NCBI GenBank assembly: GCA_030015575.1
Contig: JASDDO010000018.1
Span: 380,365,908-380,429,907, forward strand
Direction of reading: 5' to 3'
DNA: 64,000 nucleotides
From: Agapanthus africanus
Taxonomy: Eukaryota > Streptophyta > Magnoliopsida > Asparagales > Amaryllidaceae
The notes below the pieces were generated by a model that worked only from the letters and a program-made list of their open reading frames with translations, ran no database searches and was not told where the DNA came from. Shown in pieces: positions 1 through 11,422 of this stretch (positions are counted from its first letter, which is position 1; every line of letters begins with the position of its first letter). The position numbers were made by a program, and so were the translations under genes.

Positions 1-919
1 ACACTAAGTGACCATCCGGAGAAGGAGAAAGTGGTTACCGCGACGCGGTAGCATAATTAACTGCAGGGGCTTGCGCCTGCAGGGAAGAGCGTCCCCACAA
101 TCAAAAACCCTTCAAATGAGGGGGAATCAGACGAAGTCTGCTACATCGGCCGCATCCGTTTAAACCTTCGATATATGGTGTCATAAATCAACCTGGCATT
201 TTCGAAAAGGTGGACGGATAGCACCAATTAGCATCTGCCCTGAAATTCAGGCAAGACGGACCTGCGCGGTCGCGTCTCCGCGTTTCGGCGGGGAACACAC
301 CCAACTACTACCTGTTTACACGACTCAATAGAGCCGTAGTAGGGTAGCAATCAAAGAACAGTGGGAACACACTTTAGGAGAAGTAGCAGTGTCAAGTCAA
401 TGGACTAAGCTGTACTCATTTCACCTGGGAACTGCTAACTGACGATAGGTATAATACCAACCAACAGTTCCCGACGAGTCCTGTCCAGTGTATTCATAAC
501 CTAACGAGCACATGTATACTATCTCCAGTACGACGTACTAATGGCTGTGGGACAAACCATCTCCCTCGTTGGGATGAGAAGCGTATACACTAGTCTACTT
601 TGGAGTATCGATGCCCTGTCTCGATAATCCTATGACTAGGGACCTGTATAAGGATGTGCTTATAGACTACCCAACCCTCACTGGTGTGATCGTCATCACA
701 ACGCTAGTAGTCAAGCAAAGATCCTAAGGGCTCTCTCAATATGTATTATCGATATGTTAAAAAAAACATATACACATATTAAGATAGATACAAACTAAGT
801 AGCATCCTACTATATTGAGCAAGACTGTCGTCAATCCGTGTATATATCCCAAGCTTCTAAAATGTAATATACAAACTAGTACTATACAATAATGGCCTCT
901 AGGGCATACATATCCAACA
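1..919 (-). repeat. 3' LTR of copia element A (cut by window edge)
   Basis: On the minus strand the LTR begins at 919 with TGTTGG followed by a 'GCCCTAGAGGCCA' block, which also occurs near the start of the copia F LTRs at 39424 and 47572. It lies immediately downstream of the polypurine tract and of the pol end. TGTTGGa...CCCTAGAGGC starts are known from the Angela/BARE lineage. The distal end lies left of base 1. Compared with the related plus-strand copy at 8119-8997, this LTR lacks about 250 bp near position 295. Confidence 0.85.
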
Positions 920-930
920 ATCTCCCACTT
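920..930 (-). other. polypurine tract of copia A
   Basis: Minus-strand AAGTGGGAGAT directly precedes the LTR start TGTTGG. This is the plus-strand priming site expected next to a 3' LTR, and element F has the matching AAGTGGGAAAT at 47561. Confidence 0.8.
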
Positions 931-1089
931 GCACTAAAGACCAGTAATTGGTGCACCACATACCCAACGTCTGCACTAAGGCCAGCTGCTGGCGTACCGC
1001 ATACCCAATAGTTCAAAAGGTCGCTCGAACTGTGCTTGAGGGAGGGCCTTTGTGAATGGATCATCCGTGTTATCTTTAGTGTCCACTCT

Positions 1090-2493
1090 TCATACCTCGA
1101 TCTCCTGGCGATCAATGATCTCCCTGATCAGGTGATACCGCCTTAAGATGTGTCTAGATTTCTGATGGGACCGTGGTTCCTTCGCTAAAGCTATAGCCCA
1201 ATTGTCATCGCAATACAAAGGTATTGGGTCAACAATGGACGGAACCACCTGAAGTTCATTAATGAACTTCTTTATCCAGACCGCCTCTTTTGCGGCATCG
1301 CTTGCAGCAATGTATTCAGCCTCCATCGTCGAGTCTGTAACAATATCCTGTTTGGAACTCCTCCAACATACCGCCCCTCCGTTTAGGGTAAACACAAAGC
1401 CCGAGACAGACTTTCTGTCGTCCTTATCACTCTGGAAGCTTGAATCGGTAAAGGACTCGACCCTGGGGTCTCCATTACCGTAAACTAGGAACATCTCCTT
1501 AGTCCTTCTCAGGTACTTGAGAATGTTCTTCACTGCTGTCCAGTGGTTCTCACCTGGGCCTGACTGATACCGGCTCACCACGCTTACTGCGTAAGCTACA
1601 TCTGGTCTTGTACATAGCATCGCATACATTATAGATCCTACCGCCGAACTGTAGGGTATAGTGCTCATGCGAACCCTCTCCTCATCAGTCTTGGGAGACA
1701 TCTTCTTAGAGAGGGTGATTCCGTGCAATGCGGGTATATTACCGCGCTTGGAATCTTCCATATTAAATCTCTTTAGTACGGTCTCTATGTACCTGGACTG
1801 CGAAAGTCCCAGTAATCTCTTGGATCTATCTCTGTAGATCTTGATCCCCAGAATGCACGAGGCATCACCCAGGTCCTTCATGGAGAACCGTTGTGAAAAG
1901 AATAGCTTGACTGATTGTAGCATAGTAATGTCATTTCCTATCAAAAGAATGTCATCCATGTACAAGACTAGGAATACGACAGTTCGTCCTACAATCTTCT
2001 TATAAATACAAGGCTCATACTCGTTCTTGATGAAGTCAAATTCCTTGACCGTTTCATCAAAACAGATGTTCCAGCTCCGCGATGCCTGCTTTAATCCATA
2101 AATGGATTTAAGCAACTTGCACACCTTTCCGCTGCTCCCACTATCTACAAAACCTTCTGGCTGATCCATATAAATGCACTCTTCCAAACTGCCATTTAGA
2201 AAAACCATTTTTACATCCATCTGCCAGATCTCATAGTCATGGAAGGCAGCAATGGCAAGTAGGATATGAATGGATTTGAGCATAGCCACTGGAGAAAAAG
2301 TTTCGTCATAGTCCACACCAGGTCTTTGACGAAAACCTTTTGCAATGAGTCTAGCCTTATAGGTTTCCACATGCCCATCTACACCAAGTTTCCTTTTGTA
2401 GATCCATTTGCATCCAACGGGTTTTACCCCAGGTGGAGCAATATCCAAGGTCCACACTTTATTGGTGTACATGGACTCCATTTCGGATCGCAT
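1090..2493 (-). pseudogene. copia A reverse transcriptase and RNase H
   Basis: A 467-codon open stretch covering most of RT and RNase H. The RT catalytic motif is YMDD (in LYMDDILLIGND). The RNase H part shows ESFTDSSF (Asp) and DSTMEAEYIAA (Glu), then SHQKSRHILRRYH near the end, as in copia elements. The frame is closed at 1090 by TGA where copia F has an arginine codon, and readable sequence continues to 976. Upstream it is cut by a TAG at about 2533. Together with 2770-3648 it belonged to one polyprotein. Confidence 0.93.
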
Positions 2494-2769
2494 AGCATCC
2501 AGCCACTTATCAGAGTCTCTATTGATAATGGCCTACCTGAAACTGGTAGGATCATTTTCTTCCAAGATGCAATCCTCTCGATCCCCGTCTATGAGAAAAC
2601 CATAGTATCTCTTGGGTGGATGAGAAATCCTACCAGATCTGCGGAGTGGCTGAGGTTCGTCTGGGACTATTGAATTTTCTGGTTCTACTAAATCCTCAGT
2701 TTGAGTTTGTAGTTCAAATATTTCATCCAGTTCTACCGTGCTCCCACTCATTTCTTTTGCAAGAAATTG

Positions 2770-3648
2770 TCACTCCAAAAAGGTGGCGTGATGAGCAACA
2801 AACACCTTATGTTCCTCGGTGTGGTAGAACAGATATCCATTTGAATGCCTAGGATATCCTACAAACTTACATAAAACTGACCATGCCTGAAGTTTGTCCG
2901 GATTCTGGTTTTTCACATATACCGGACAACCCCATATCTTAACCCATTTAAGACATGGTTTTCTACCACTCCATACTTCATATGGAGTTTTAGGCACAGA
3001 TTTAAACGGAACCTGATTCAACAAGTACGCTGTTGTTTCAAGCGCAAGTCCCCAGAATGAAAGAGGTAACTTAGCACTACTCATTATGGAGCGAACCATG
3101 TCCAATAGGGTACAGTTCCTCCATTCTGACACGCCGTTGTGCTGTGGTGTATACGGAGGAGTAAGCTGATAGAGAATACCATTCTCTTTTAGAAAGTCCT
3201 TGAATTCAGTGCTTAAGTACTCCCCTCCTCTATCAGATCGGAGGATCTTGATACTTTTGCTAGTCTGGTTCTCTACTTCGTTTCTGAATTCTTTGAATTT
3301 CTCAAAAGCTTCATATTTGTGTTTCATAAGATACACATATCCGAATCTAGAGAGATCGTCAGTGAATGTGATGAAGTACGAGAACCCACCCCTTGCATGT
3401 ATAGACATCGGACCACACACATCACCGTGTATGAGTCCCAAGAGCTCTGCTGCTCTTTCTCCATGTCCGGTGAACGGAGATTTGGTCATCTTTCCTTTGA
3501 GACAAGACTGACAAGTTTCATAAGATGAAAATTCGAACGTATTCAAGAGTCCATCTTTATGTAACTTACTTAGTCTTTTCTCTCCAATATGACCAAGTCT
3601 ACAATGCAAATGTAGGATTCGTTCGTATCTGAACTCTTCCTCTTGCAT
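2770..3648 (-). pseudogene. copia A integrase
   Basis: A 292-codon stretch with the HCRLGHI...CQSCLKGK zinc-binding region (His-His-Cys-Cys), then the catalytic core with GDVCGPM (first Asp), TDDLSRFGY, LRSDRGGEY (second Asp) and TPQHNGVSEWRN (Glu). Integrase joins cDNA to the host chromosome. A TGA after FLE ends the frame at 2770, where F reads on. The adjoining 3570-3872 stretch in another frame holds the GAG-pre-integrase region (CYYVPSMVCNI), showing a frameshift near 3600. Confidence 0.92.
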
Positions 3649-4366
3649 GTGTTTTGTACATTGAGAACTGTATTCTGATTTAGAACATAGATACCTTTAC
3701 ACAGTGTACCTTCTGTAACCAGTACCTTATCAAGGTAAATGTTCATGATATTTCTATCAAGAACAAAATTATATCCATATTTATTAAGTAAAGAAACTGA
3801 TCTGATGTTGCAAACCATGGAAGGTACATAGTAGCAATTGTTCAAAATCATAGTATTGTCATTTGGTAACACTAGATGATATTCACCGATGGCTGCAGCA
3901 TTAACTTATGCTCCGTTCCCTACCCTGAGGGATATATCATTAGGTCCAACTATCCTACTTTTTCTCAGTCCCTGCAATAAATTATAGATATGAGATCATG
4001 ATCCTGTATCTAGTACGCAGGAGGTAGGACTGACCGAAAAACAGTTCTCAATTACAAGAACACTTGAAGTAGATGCATTAGTATGCTTCTTCTTCAATGG
4101 GGTCTCCTTGGAATATAAACTATCCTCTTTCCTCTGCTCATACTTACGATCGCCATCATAAGTTGAGCCAAACCGACGTTCTCCAGTCCCGAATAAGAAT
4201 TCGGATCGGTCAAGCGATACATTTTATTATTTTGATTAGGGCGTGAAATGGTTGCTACCTGGAGAGAGAGAAAAGAAACACTCAGCGTGCGCTCTTGCAA
4301 GATTAGATTGGTTATTAATTTATCTAACCAGGATGGCTCCCACTGTTTCCTCAAATTCTTCTTCAA

Positions 4367-6631
4367 ACCCTGAAAGAAGAACTAATCAGGATTTAATCGC
4401 ACGTCACAATACTTGCTTAACCTTTCAGCCAGGCTAGTGTTGGTACTTCGAGGGAGGTTTTACAACGCTTTCGCGAAGTTCCTTAATTATATAAGCTCTT
4501 TTCCCTGGAGGCGTAGCCCTGCTAACACCGTTCTAGACACCTACTTGGTTTATATCATTGATTGTTAAGTGAAATAATCTCCCGAGAGTAATCCAACTCA
4601 TCAGTGGGATCAGGATCCAACTATCATTGTGTAATGACCTAGATAGAATCCACTCTAGTCTCTACACTCCAGAAGGTATGCTAAATCTGGAAGTTTCTTG
4701 TATATTTGAAACTCCCGATGTGGTTTTTTCCCCAAGCGGCTTCATGACCTTGACAGAGGTCAATATGTCTTAAGTCACAAGTCAAGTTCAACCCGTCATT
4801 GTCCTGGATTGATTTAGATCCACCCGCACAAGTCCTTTACAGAGGTCAAAATGACCGTGCGACTGTCCTAAATAATCCCATCTATCTATGCAACATATGA
4901 GTATTGCTTAGCTACCATTCACTATGCCTTGACAGAGGTCAACATACACAGCATGAATACTAAGTAATACTTGTAAGAAATGATGGAGGGTTACGGCTGG
5001 GTTTTTGGCCAAAAACCCGTTAACGTAATGAACTTGATAGCGTTGAAGGAGCCTGATAGCTTTTGAAAAGGAGTGGTTTAAGCTCCACCTTTTGAAAATT
5101 TCTGGTTTTGAAAAAACCGAGTAATCTACGGTATAGACTTTAGCTCAAGACGTCACTCCCCGCGAAGGGATCTCGGCTCTTGCCTCGTAAAATGAGGTGC
5201 TGGATATTCATGACCGAATACCACTATGCAAAGCGAAAGAATATAACTGTAGCTTTTCGAAATTTGTTCCAATAACATCTTTTAGGTTTATTTTTCTTGC
5301 ATTAATCAAAATTAATGCGGTCCCCATCAATTAACCTATCACACCAGAAAAGAACGAAAATAAAATGTACGCATCCGCATTCGCCACGGGGCCCGTCATC
5401 ACCCGTTAGGTTACTTAACTAACGACAGAGCGAGGGCTGGACTAGCGCCGGTGCAAAACATATACAATATCTACTAGTATATATATAAGAATATACAACA
5501 TTCGTCTCAGGCATGATAATAATCAACATCACAGAATCTCAGCCGTCAATACAGAATGGTGGATAATCTTGGAGCCCCGGGTTTCATTTGAGCCGCAAAT
5601 AAAACCCGACGTTCCTGGTCGTGTGGATAGCCTGTGCAACGAAAACCTAGACCCCTACGAGCGCGGCAAGTTACCCGCCAATCCCAGAAGTGAGGCAGCC
5701 CCCTTCAACAAAGTGAATGGGCCTCCTGACACTTCACGGAATCCGGTAACTTGGGCGCCCCTCAATGGGTCAAACTATACCCCCTACGAGTGCGGCGAAT
5801 AGCCCGCCAATTCTAGAATGAAACCCCCTCCGTCACAACGCCCTGAGATGCGAGCTTGTTGCCTTCTAGAACCAGGCTATCCGTGCACTCCACCGTGGGG
5901 TAATCCTAGTACAGAAAACAAGAAAATAATATGTACAAATGGTGACATCGACCTCAACCCGGTCGTGCCCCAAAATAATATACAACCCGGCAAAGACGGC
6001 AGCCCACATATCGGACGCTCGCCCCACAATATCAAATGTACAAATGAATATAAACTGTACTGCTAACGTTGCACCACTTGCTATTCATCACGACTATCCA
6101 ACCACAATCATAACACAAGCACAAAACATCAACGCGAATGTCACGTTCGCAAACCCGTCTAAAAGAACATATAGCAATCAGACGAGTTTACCGATCAAAT
6201 GACATTCACGGTCGCAGATAAAAGTGAATGTACTGAAAAACTATTAAACAGTGTCAAATTTAACGACTTTGAAACACTCCAAATTGCCCCGTATAGAAAA
6301 CAACAGAGAATCAAACTTGGGCAAAAAAAAACACCAGAAACCCAAACTACAAGAGACAAGAACACAGACCAAAGCACGACACATTTTGCCATGAGAAAAC
6401 CGAGGAGGCCGGTTTCTGGAGGTGTTTGGCCAGCCAAAACTTGGTCAAATTGCGTCGTTTTTTTTCTGGGTACATCTCACAGTGTAAATATCACTCTGCA
6501 GTTGTTTAAAAAAATTTTTGAAGCCTTTAAAAAATCAACAGAAACTGCAGTTTAGGTTTTGATGTTACGGAGTCATTTCGGTTTCGTTGTTTTAACATTG
6601 TTTAAACTTGCTAGTCTAGGGTTTATGGGTT
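4367..6631 (-). other. untranslated leader of copia A
   Basis: About 2.2 kb between PBS and the Gag start with no supportable gene. It aligns in parts with the copia F leader (43590-44110 and 43258-43506). It contains a 129-bp imperfect tandem repeat (CCCCTACGAG at 5652 and 5781) and three hairpin units (separate entry). Short open frames in 5569-6555 have no recognisable product. Long leaders of this kind are known from BARE/Angela. Confidence 0.75.
4740..4945 (-). repeat. triple leader hairpin of copia A
   Basis: Three copies of TTGACCTCTGTCAAGG or close variants (minus strand) at about 4748, 4835 and 4927, spaced 85-92 bp. They are flanked by different short stems, for example CGCAC/GTGCG around the middle copy and GTATG/CATAG around the copy near 4927. 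The same arrangement is in copia F at 43637-43840. Confidence 0.6.
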
Positions 6632-6644
6632 GGCTCTGATACCA
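6632..6644 (-). other. primer binding site of copia A (initiator Met tRNA type)
   Basis: Minus-strand TGGTATCAGAGCC directly follows an LTR end CCCTTCA. TGGTATCAGAGC is the standard plant PBS complementary to initiator tRNA-Met. Confidence 0.92.
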
Positions 6645-8118
6645 TGAAGGGTTACACTAGTGCCCCGGCAAACTTCCGTGGCCAAATGCGGAACAAAATT
6701 TTTATAGCGATCATAAACGTGGCTCTAGAATAAACCTAAAACCGGATCTTTACCATAAACCTAGTTAGCATGTTAGGGTTCTATCAACTATGATAGAAAG
6801 TATACCTAAAGAAAACAAGTCTTTCGAGACTTCGATCCTCTCCTTAAGCTCCTCGATGGAAGTATGGATCGTGCTTGAACTTCGGCCTTCTTGTGTCAAC
6901 GACGATCCACCCGAGAGCTCCAACCTTGAGCTAAACCTCCAACTTGAGGTAACTAGAATACTTAACTTGCTAATCTAAATATACTAGAGTGAGTAGAGTG
7001 TGGTTTGAGTGGCTTTGTCTCACTAACCCTTGATTCTCAACTCATGAGACACTAGGGTTTGAGAAAGGAAGAAGGAGAGAGCAAGCTTGAAGAAAGAGAA
7101 AGTATTTGTGATAATGATAATTAAAAATAGAATGGCTAGCTTATATATGACCTCAACCATGGCTTGAAAATATCTCACCAAAATATCTAGTTCAAAAAAT
7201 ATCTCATCAAAATATCTACGGTCAATAAGTCAAGCCAAGTCAAAATGTCAACCCAAGTAGCCATGCCATATATAATTATCATTTATCAAAAATAACAGTC
7301 TTTTCTTTACCTCATATATGTTTTGACCAAGTCAATGGTCAGAACCCTAATGAGGTATCTCCTTCTATACCCCCTCTCATCCGTATATACATACCCACAT
7401 CCATGTTTCGAGAAACACGAATACAATGAGACGAAACTAATCCAATAATCAAATACTAGGATCCGGCTTAAACCAAAGCCCGCTAGTATTGTCCGCTCGA
7501 ACAACACACGCGCACAAGTACACGTATGTGATCGAACCCTGTTGTAAAACCATATGACCTCTACTCGTTTCGCCCGAAGCTGGGAAACCCTCTGTGTGGG
7601 ACTCTAAAGACTCGACAGTACTCTGGCAGTGGGTTTAACCATAAGCATGTCAGCGGCCCTAGCTGTGCGTAACGGCATCTGCCAATAAGAAGGTCGACGA
7701 GCAAGCTCATCCAAACTCCTACTGAGCCTGTCTATGACAATCTCCGTACAGTCCGGTCTGTTCGTCTAAGAGTATCGCATATCGGGCCTAGGGGGTGGTA
7801 AATGTCAGACCCCTAATAGCGGTATAAGTCGTGTCGGAGTGTATCCCAGAACACCCTGAGAAACTACTGGAACACCTACCAGTAAATCTCACTTGCCCTG
7901 GCCAGGGTCTTTGTGTAATGGCTCTCCAAACACAGCGTGATATCAACCCACAATACCGGAAGAGACGAATCATGTCTAACTGCTACTGCCTCCAAGCGCT
8001 TCGGGACTGCATCCAACTACTACCTATTTGCATGAATCAATAGAGCCGTGGTAGGGTAGCAATCAAAGAATAGTGGGAACACACTTGAGGCGAAGTAGAA
8101 GTGTCAAGTCAACGGACT
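6645..8118 (-). repeat. 5' LTR of copia A, truncated and joined to an inverted LTR
   Basis: Reading the minus strand, this is the distal part of a copia LTR ending at the PBS. Its blocks match the copia F LTR (for example the segment around GACTGTACGGAG and the 'TTTAGAGTCC.ACACAGAGG' block). Instead of continuing to the TGTTGG start, it stops at about 8118 and the sequence turns round into a plus-strand LTR copy. Confidence 0.75.
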
Positions 8119-8997
8119 AGGAGTGAGTACACTGGACGGACTTGCCGAGAACATGCTAATTGGTATTATACCTATTCTCATATAGCAGTTCTCAGGTGAC
8201 ATGAGTATAGGTTAGTCTTTCGACCTGAGATCATCATTTTTCTCGTGTGAGTTCCCACTGTGCTTTGATTACTACCCTACCACGGCTCAAAGGAGTCATG
8301 CAAACAGGTTTTAGTTGGGTACAGTCCTGAGCCACATAGAGGCAGTGAGCGGGCCATCGGGGATTTGTCTCTCCCGGTATTGGGGGTTGATGTCGCACTA
8401 TGCACGGGTGGCCATCATCAGAAATCCTTGGCCAAGGTGGAAGAGAATTACTGATTTGGATCAATAGTTTCTCAGTGGGTGATGGGCTTCAAACCGACAT
8501 GAAATATCGCATTATTAGGGGTCTGACTTTATCCACCACCCTAGACCCGATATGCGATACTCTTATACGAATAGACCGGACTGTACGGAGATTATCACAG
8601 ATAGGTGTTCACCGCCGAAAGATGGACCGGGATGTTGGGACGTCTGGCCTGAATTCTGGGGGCAGATGCTATTTGGGTTTATCCATCCACCTCTGTTTAC
8701 CGCCGAAAACAGAGACGAACCGGGATGGATCGTCTTGCCTGAATCAGGAGGCAGATACTATTTAGATTTATTCATCCACCTCTCTGAAGATACCAAGTTG
8801 ATTTATGGCACTGTATATCGGATGTTTGAACGAATGTGACCGTTGTAGCGTGACTTCATCAGATTCCCCCTCATTTTGCGAGGGGTTTTTGATTGTGGGG
8901 ATGTTCTTCCCTGCAGGCGCAAGCCCCTTGCAGTTAATTACGTTACTGCATCGCGATAACCACTTTCTCCTGTTCCGGAGGTTCACTTCGTGCCGTG
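8119..8997 (+). repeat. inverted copia LTR fragment
   Basis: Plus-strand LTR sequence (TACACTGGACGG to CACTTCGTG) homologous to the reverse complement of 1-520. Arms 7738-8092 (minus) and 8240-8596 (plus) are inverted copies of about 355 bp around a loop of about 150 bp. There is no PBS or pol on its far side; it gives way to unrelated sequence near 8998, which may be where element D begins. Confidence 0.75.
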
Positions 8998-9640
8998 TGT
9001 GTGTTTTTGTTTGTTTGGGTTTCCCGTGGATTGTATACGGAGACTAATTTATGTTGTCGCCCATATGGCATGGATTAGTCCAAATCCGTATATCATAGAT
9101 TTAGGGTTTTTATTTAAGAACCGTTAATCTATTTTGAGATTAAGATCGAATTAAATGTATGTGAGCATTTATGGATCGATTTGTTTTTGTTAAGGATACA
9201 TTAGTCCAATTTGAGACTAAGATCCACTTAACGACGTTTCAGGATCATTTTTATTTAGGATCCAATAAAAGAGCGTTTAGGCTCTATTATTTTAGTTTAA
9301 GGATGTTTCGGTCCATTATCGCCATTTTGGAGGCGAATATTAGTTTAGGGACATTTCAGTCCATTATCCATCTTGCGCACACATGTATTTGTTACGTGAC
9401 GAAGCGAACAATTGTGATATGGAATGCACCCAATTTGAGGTACGGTCCGATTTGAGGCGTGCACGTCGGTTTGGAAGTGCATCAACGTGTTGTTGGTTGT
9501 CGGGACCCGCCACCTCTCTCAACACGTTGAAGAATTACAATGACATATATCAGAGGTGTGAAGAGATGTACCCTTAAACCAAATCCCGTATTTGAGGGAA
9601 AAAGGGGTTGTTGTAGACCTAAGAAATTTTAGCCATGTTT
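8998..9640. other. non-coding sequence, probably element D
   Basis: AT-rich, no gene. Short blocks recur in D's right-hand non-coding part: GTGGATTGTATAC at about 9010 (also near 28748 and 29568) and TAGTTTAGGGACAT at about 9341 (also near 30133). This supports assignment to D or a relative, possibly its LTR. Confidence 0.4.
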
Positions 9641-10320
9641 GAGACTAAAATTATCTTTAGGAGATATAAGATGAATATCATTTGGGATATCATCAATGGG
9701 ACACCACTAGTCATTTTTGAGACTAAGGTCAGTTTGGGAAAACATGAGCAGTATGGGCTCGGTTGTTTTAGAATCCCTTAAGAAACTTTAGCCAATTTGG
9801 GCCGAGATTGAGTCTCTATAATTACCCAACAGTGCTAAGTATGTGCGTTTCACGTGGGCGCTGGATTAGTCTTGAACACTAAAATTTTGTGGTGCTCACG
9901 TGTGAAACACGTGAGGCACCACAAATACGAGCGCTACCCATTAGGTTTTATTCCCCTTTTTTTACATATGTGCTAAGCACTTGATTCTTGTGGCGCTCAC
10001 GTGTGAAACATGTGAGACACCACAAATATTGGCGCTGCCCATATGGCTTTATTTCCCCCTTTTTTATATATGTGCTAAGCACTTGGCCAGAGTTCTCGTA
10101 CAAAGCATGTGGCTGTCTCTTTTTTTATACTGGGGTGCTTTTTAACACTCACGTAGGAAACACGTGAAGCAGTTTTGGTTGTTCTCTTTGTTCGTTTGAA
10201 GAACTCATGTGGAAAACACGTGAGGCTTCAAGATAGTGCTAAGCACCAATGATTTTCGTTTTGAAGATCTTGGACCATCATCACAGTTGTTGTTTGTTTT
10301 TTTTATATTGAAGAACTAAG
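9641..10320. repeat. CACGTG hairpins and GTGCTAAGCAC palindromes
   Basis: Non-coding. A perfect 8-bp stem with loop TGAAA occupies 9895-9915 (CACGTG arms) and is extended by GTGGTGC/GCACCAC. A second copy lies at about 9994-10022, and degenerate ones near 10148 and 10203. The palindrome GTGCTAAGCAC or variants recurs near 9970, 10071 and 10232. These CACGTG pairs resemble those of the 78-bp array further right. Confidence 0.6.
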
Positions 10321-10324
10321 TTTT

Positions 10325-11260
10325 TTATGTAGGGTTAAACCCTAATTTTTGGAGGAATTAAATTCCTATATGTTCTCGTTCTTCTTCTCTCCTCTTTTTT
10401 TTTTATTTTTTTTTATAACTTAACTCTTTTCCCTAGGTTTTGAATCTGCAGAGCAAAATCTCCCCGATGAGAATTAAATTCTCAACTTGTGGGGAGATTT
10501 TCTTCTGTAAATCTCAACCGGGAAAGAACTGAGTTTCTTAAATGAAAGGTTAAACCCTTAGATAGGTAAAGGAGAGACAATATGATCTCTGTTTTTTTAC
10601 CTCTGGTTTCAATAGGAAAAGTCTTCTTCTTTGAGAATTAAATTCTCTTGTTCTCTCAAAATCTCATTGTGCTCTTTTTTTTGTAGAAGCTTGTGTGGGA
10701 TTCTTTCTGTGCCTATTATCTTTTTTTTCCTTTAATCTCCTTGCTCCTATTTATAGGAGAAGAGAAAAGATCAATTTGTTAAGAGAATCTCTGATTGAAA
10801 GATCCTGATCAATCCAAAGTGATCTTTTGGATCAATTGGTGAATTTCATTCACCGTTAGATTTTTAATCCAAAAGTTCTCTGTTTAATAGAGAAGTTTTT
10901 TTGTTTGTTTAACAAGATTTAGGAAATATTTTTCCTAGGATAGAATTTTACTCTATCATATGGTTGGTGGGTGATTGTATAATCACTATTGGATCGTTGA
11001 TCCAAGGGTCCTCTGTTTAACAGAAATGATCTTTCTAATTTGAGAAAGATCAAGAAAATATTTCCACATAGAATTTAACTCTATCAGATAGTTCATTTGG
11101 TGATATTTTATCACAATTGGATTTTAAATCCAAGATTCTCTGTTAGAGAAAAATCTTTCTATATTAGAAAAATCAGGGAAAATATTTCCCATATAGAATT
11201 TAATTCTATCTTGCATTAGAATGCATCAAGAAAACTCACGTGTTTAACACGTGAGGCATG
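10325..11260. repeat. microhairpin array 1
   Basis: A chain of short inverted repeats with different stems and AT-rich 1-7-nt loops. Examples: 10353-10367 (AGGAATT/AATTCCT), 10468-10484 (TGAGAATT/AATTCTCA) inside an outer AAATCTCCCC/GGGGAGATTT stem, 10838-10854, 10876-10894, 10921-10936, 10939-10957, 10971-10986, 10989-11005, 11028-11051 (9-bp stem), 11100-11114, 11117-11133, 11136-11150, 11176-11190, 11193-11209, 11212-11225, 11235-11255. Over 10838-11255 more than half of the bases lie in such hairpins. No ORF. Confidence 0.8.
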
Positions 11261-11417
11261 TTTGGCCTGCCAATTATTTGATTGCAGCGCCTATATGCTT
11301 TGCATATAGACGCTCACGTGTTTAACACGTGTGGCTCTTTAAGCCCATTTGTGTTTTTTTTAAACTGCAGCGCCTATATGCTTTGCATATAGGCATTCGC
11401 GTGTTTAACACGTGAGG
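11221..11417. repeat. 78-bp G-box repeat array, left part
   Basis: Units containing CACGTGTTTAACACGTG and a GCCTATATGC..GCATATAGGC palindrome, with CACGTG hairpins starting at 11235, 11313 and about 11396. The array continues at 22082 after element E, so E split it. Confidence 0.85.
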
Positions 11418-11422
11418 CTTAT
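11418..11422. other. target site duplication CTTAT, left flank of E
   Basis: CTTAT precedes the E LTR and is repeated at 22077-22081 directly after the other LTR. This 5-bp duplication is normal for gypsy integration. Confidence 0.9.

Larger units (their letters stand above)
976..4366 (-). pseudogene. Ty1/copia A pol (protease-integrase-RT-RNase H), degraded, gag-less
   Basis: Minus-strand remnant of a copia polyprotein in the order protease, GAG-pre-integrase, integrase, RT, RNase H. It begins with a short Gag N-terminus at 4366 that jumps after about 35 recognisable residues to the protease region, so the capsid and zinc-knuckle part of Gag is missing. The protease active site DTGS at about 4010 is followed at once by a TGA. 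Further stops lie near 3570, 2770, 2533 and 1090, and the natural terminator is the TAG at 976-978. The lineage is inferred as Angela/BARE-like from the LTR start and from long LTRs and leader. It is non-functional as it stands. Confidence 0.9.
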
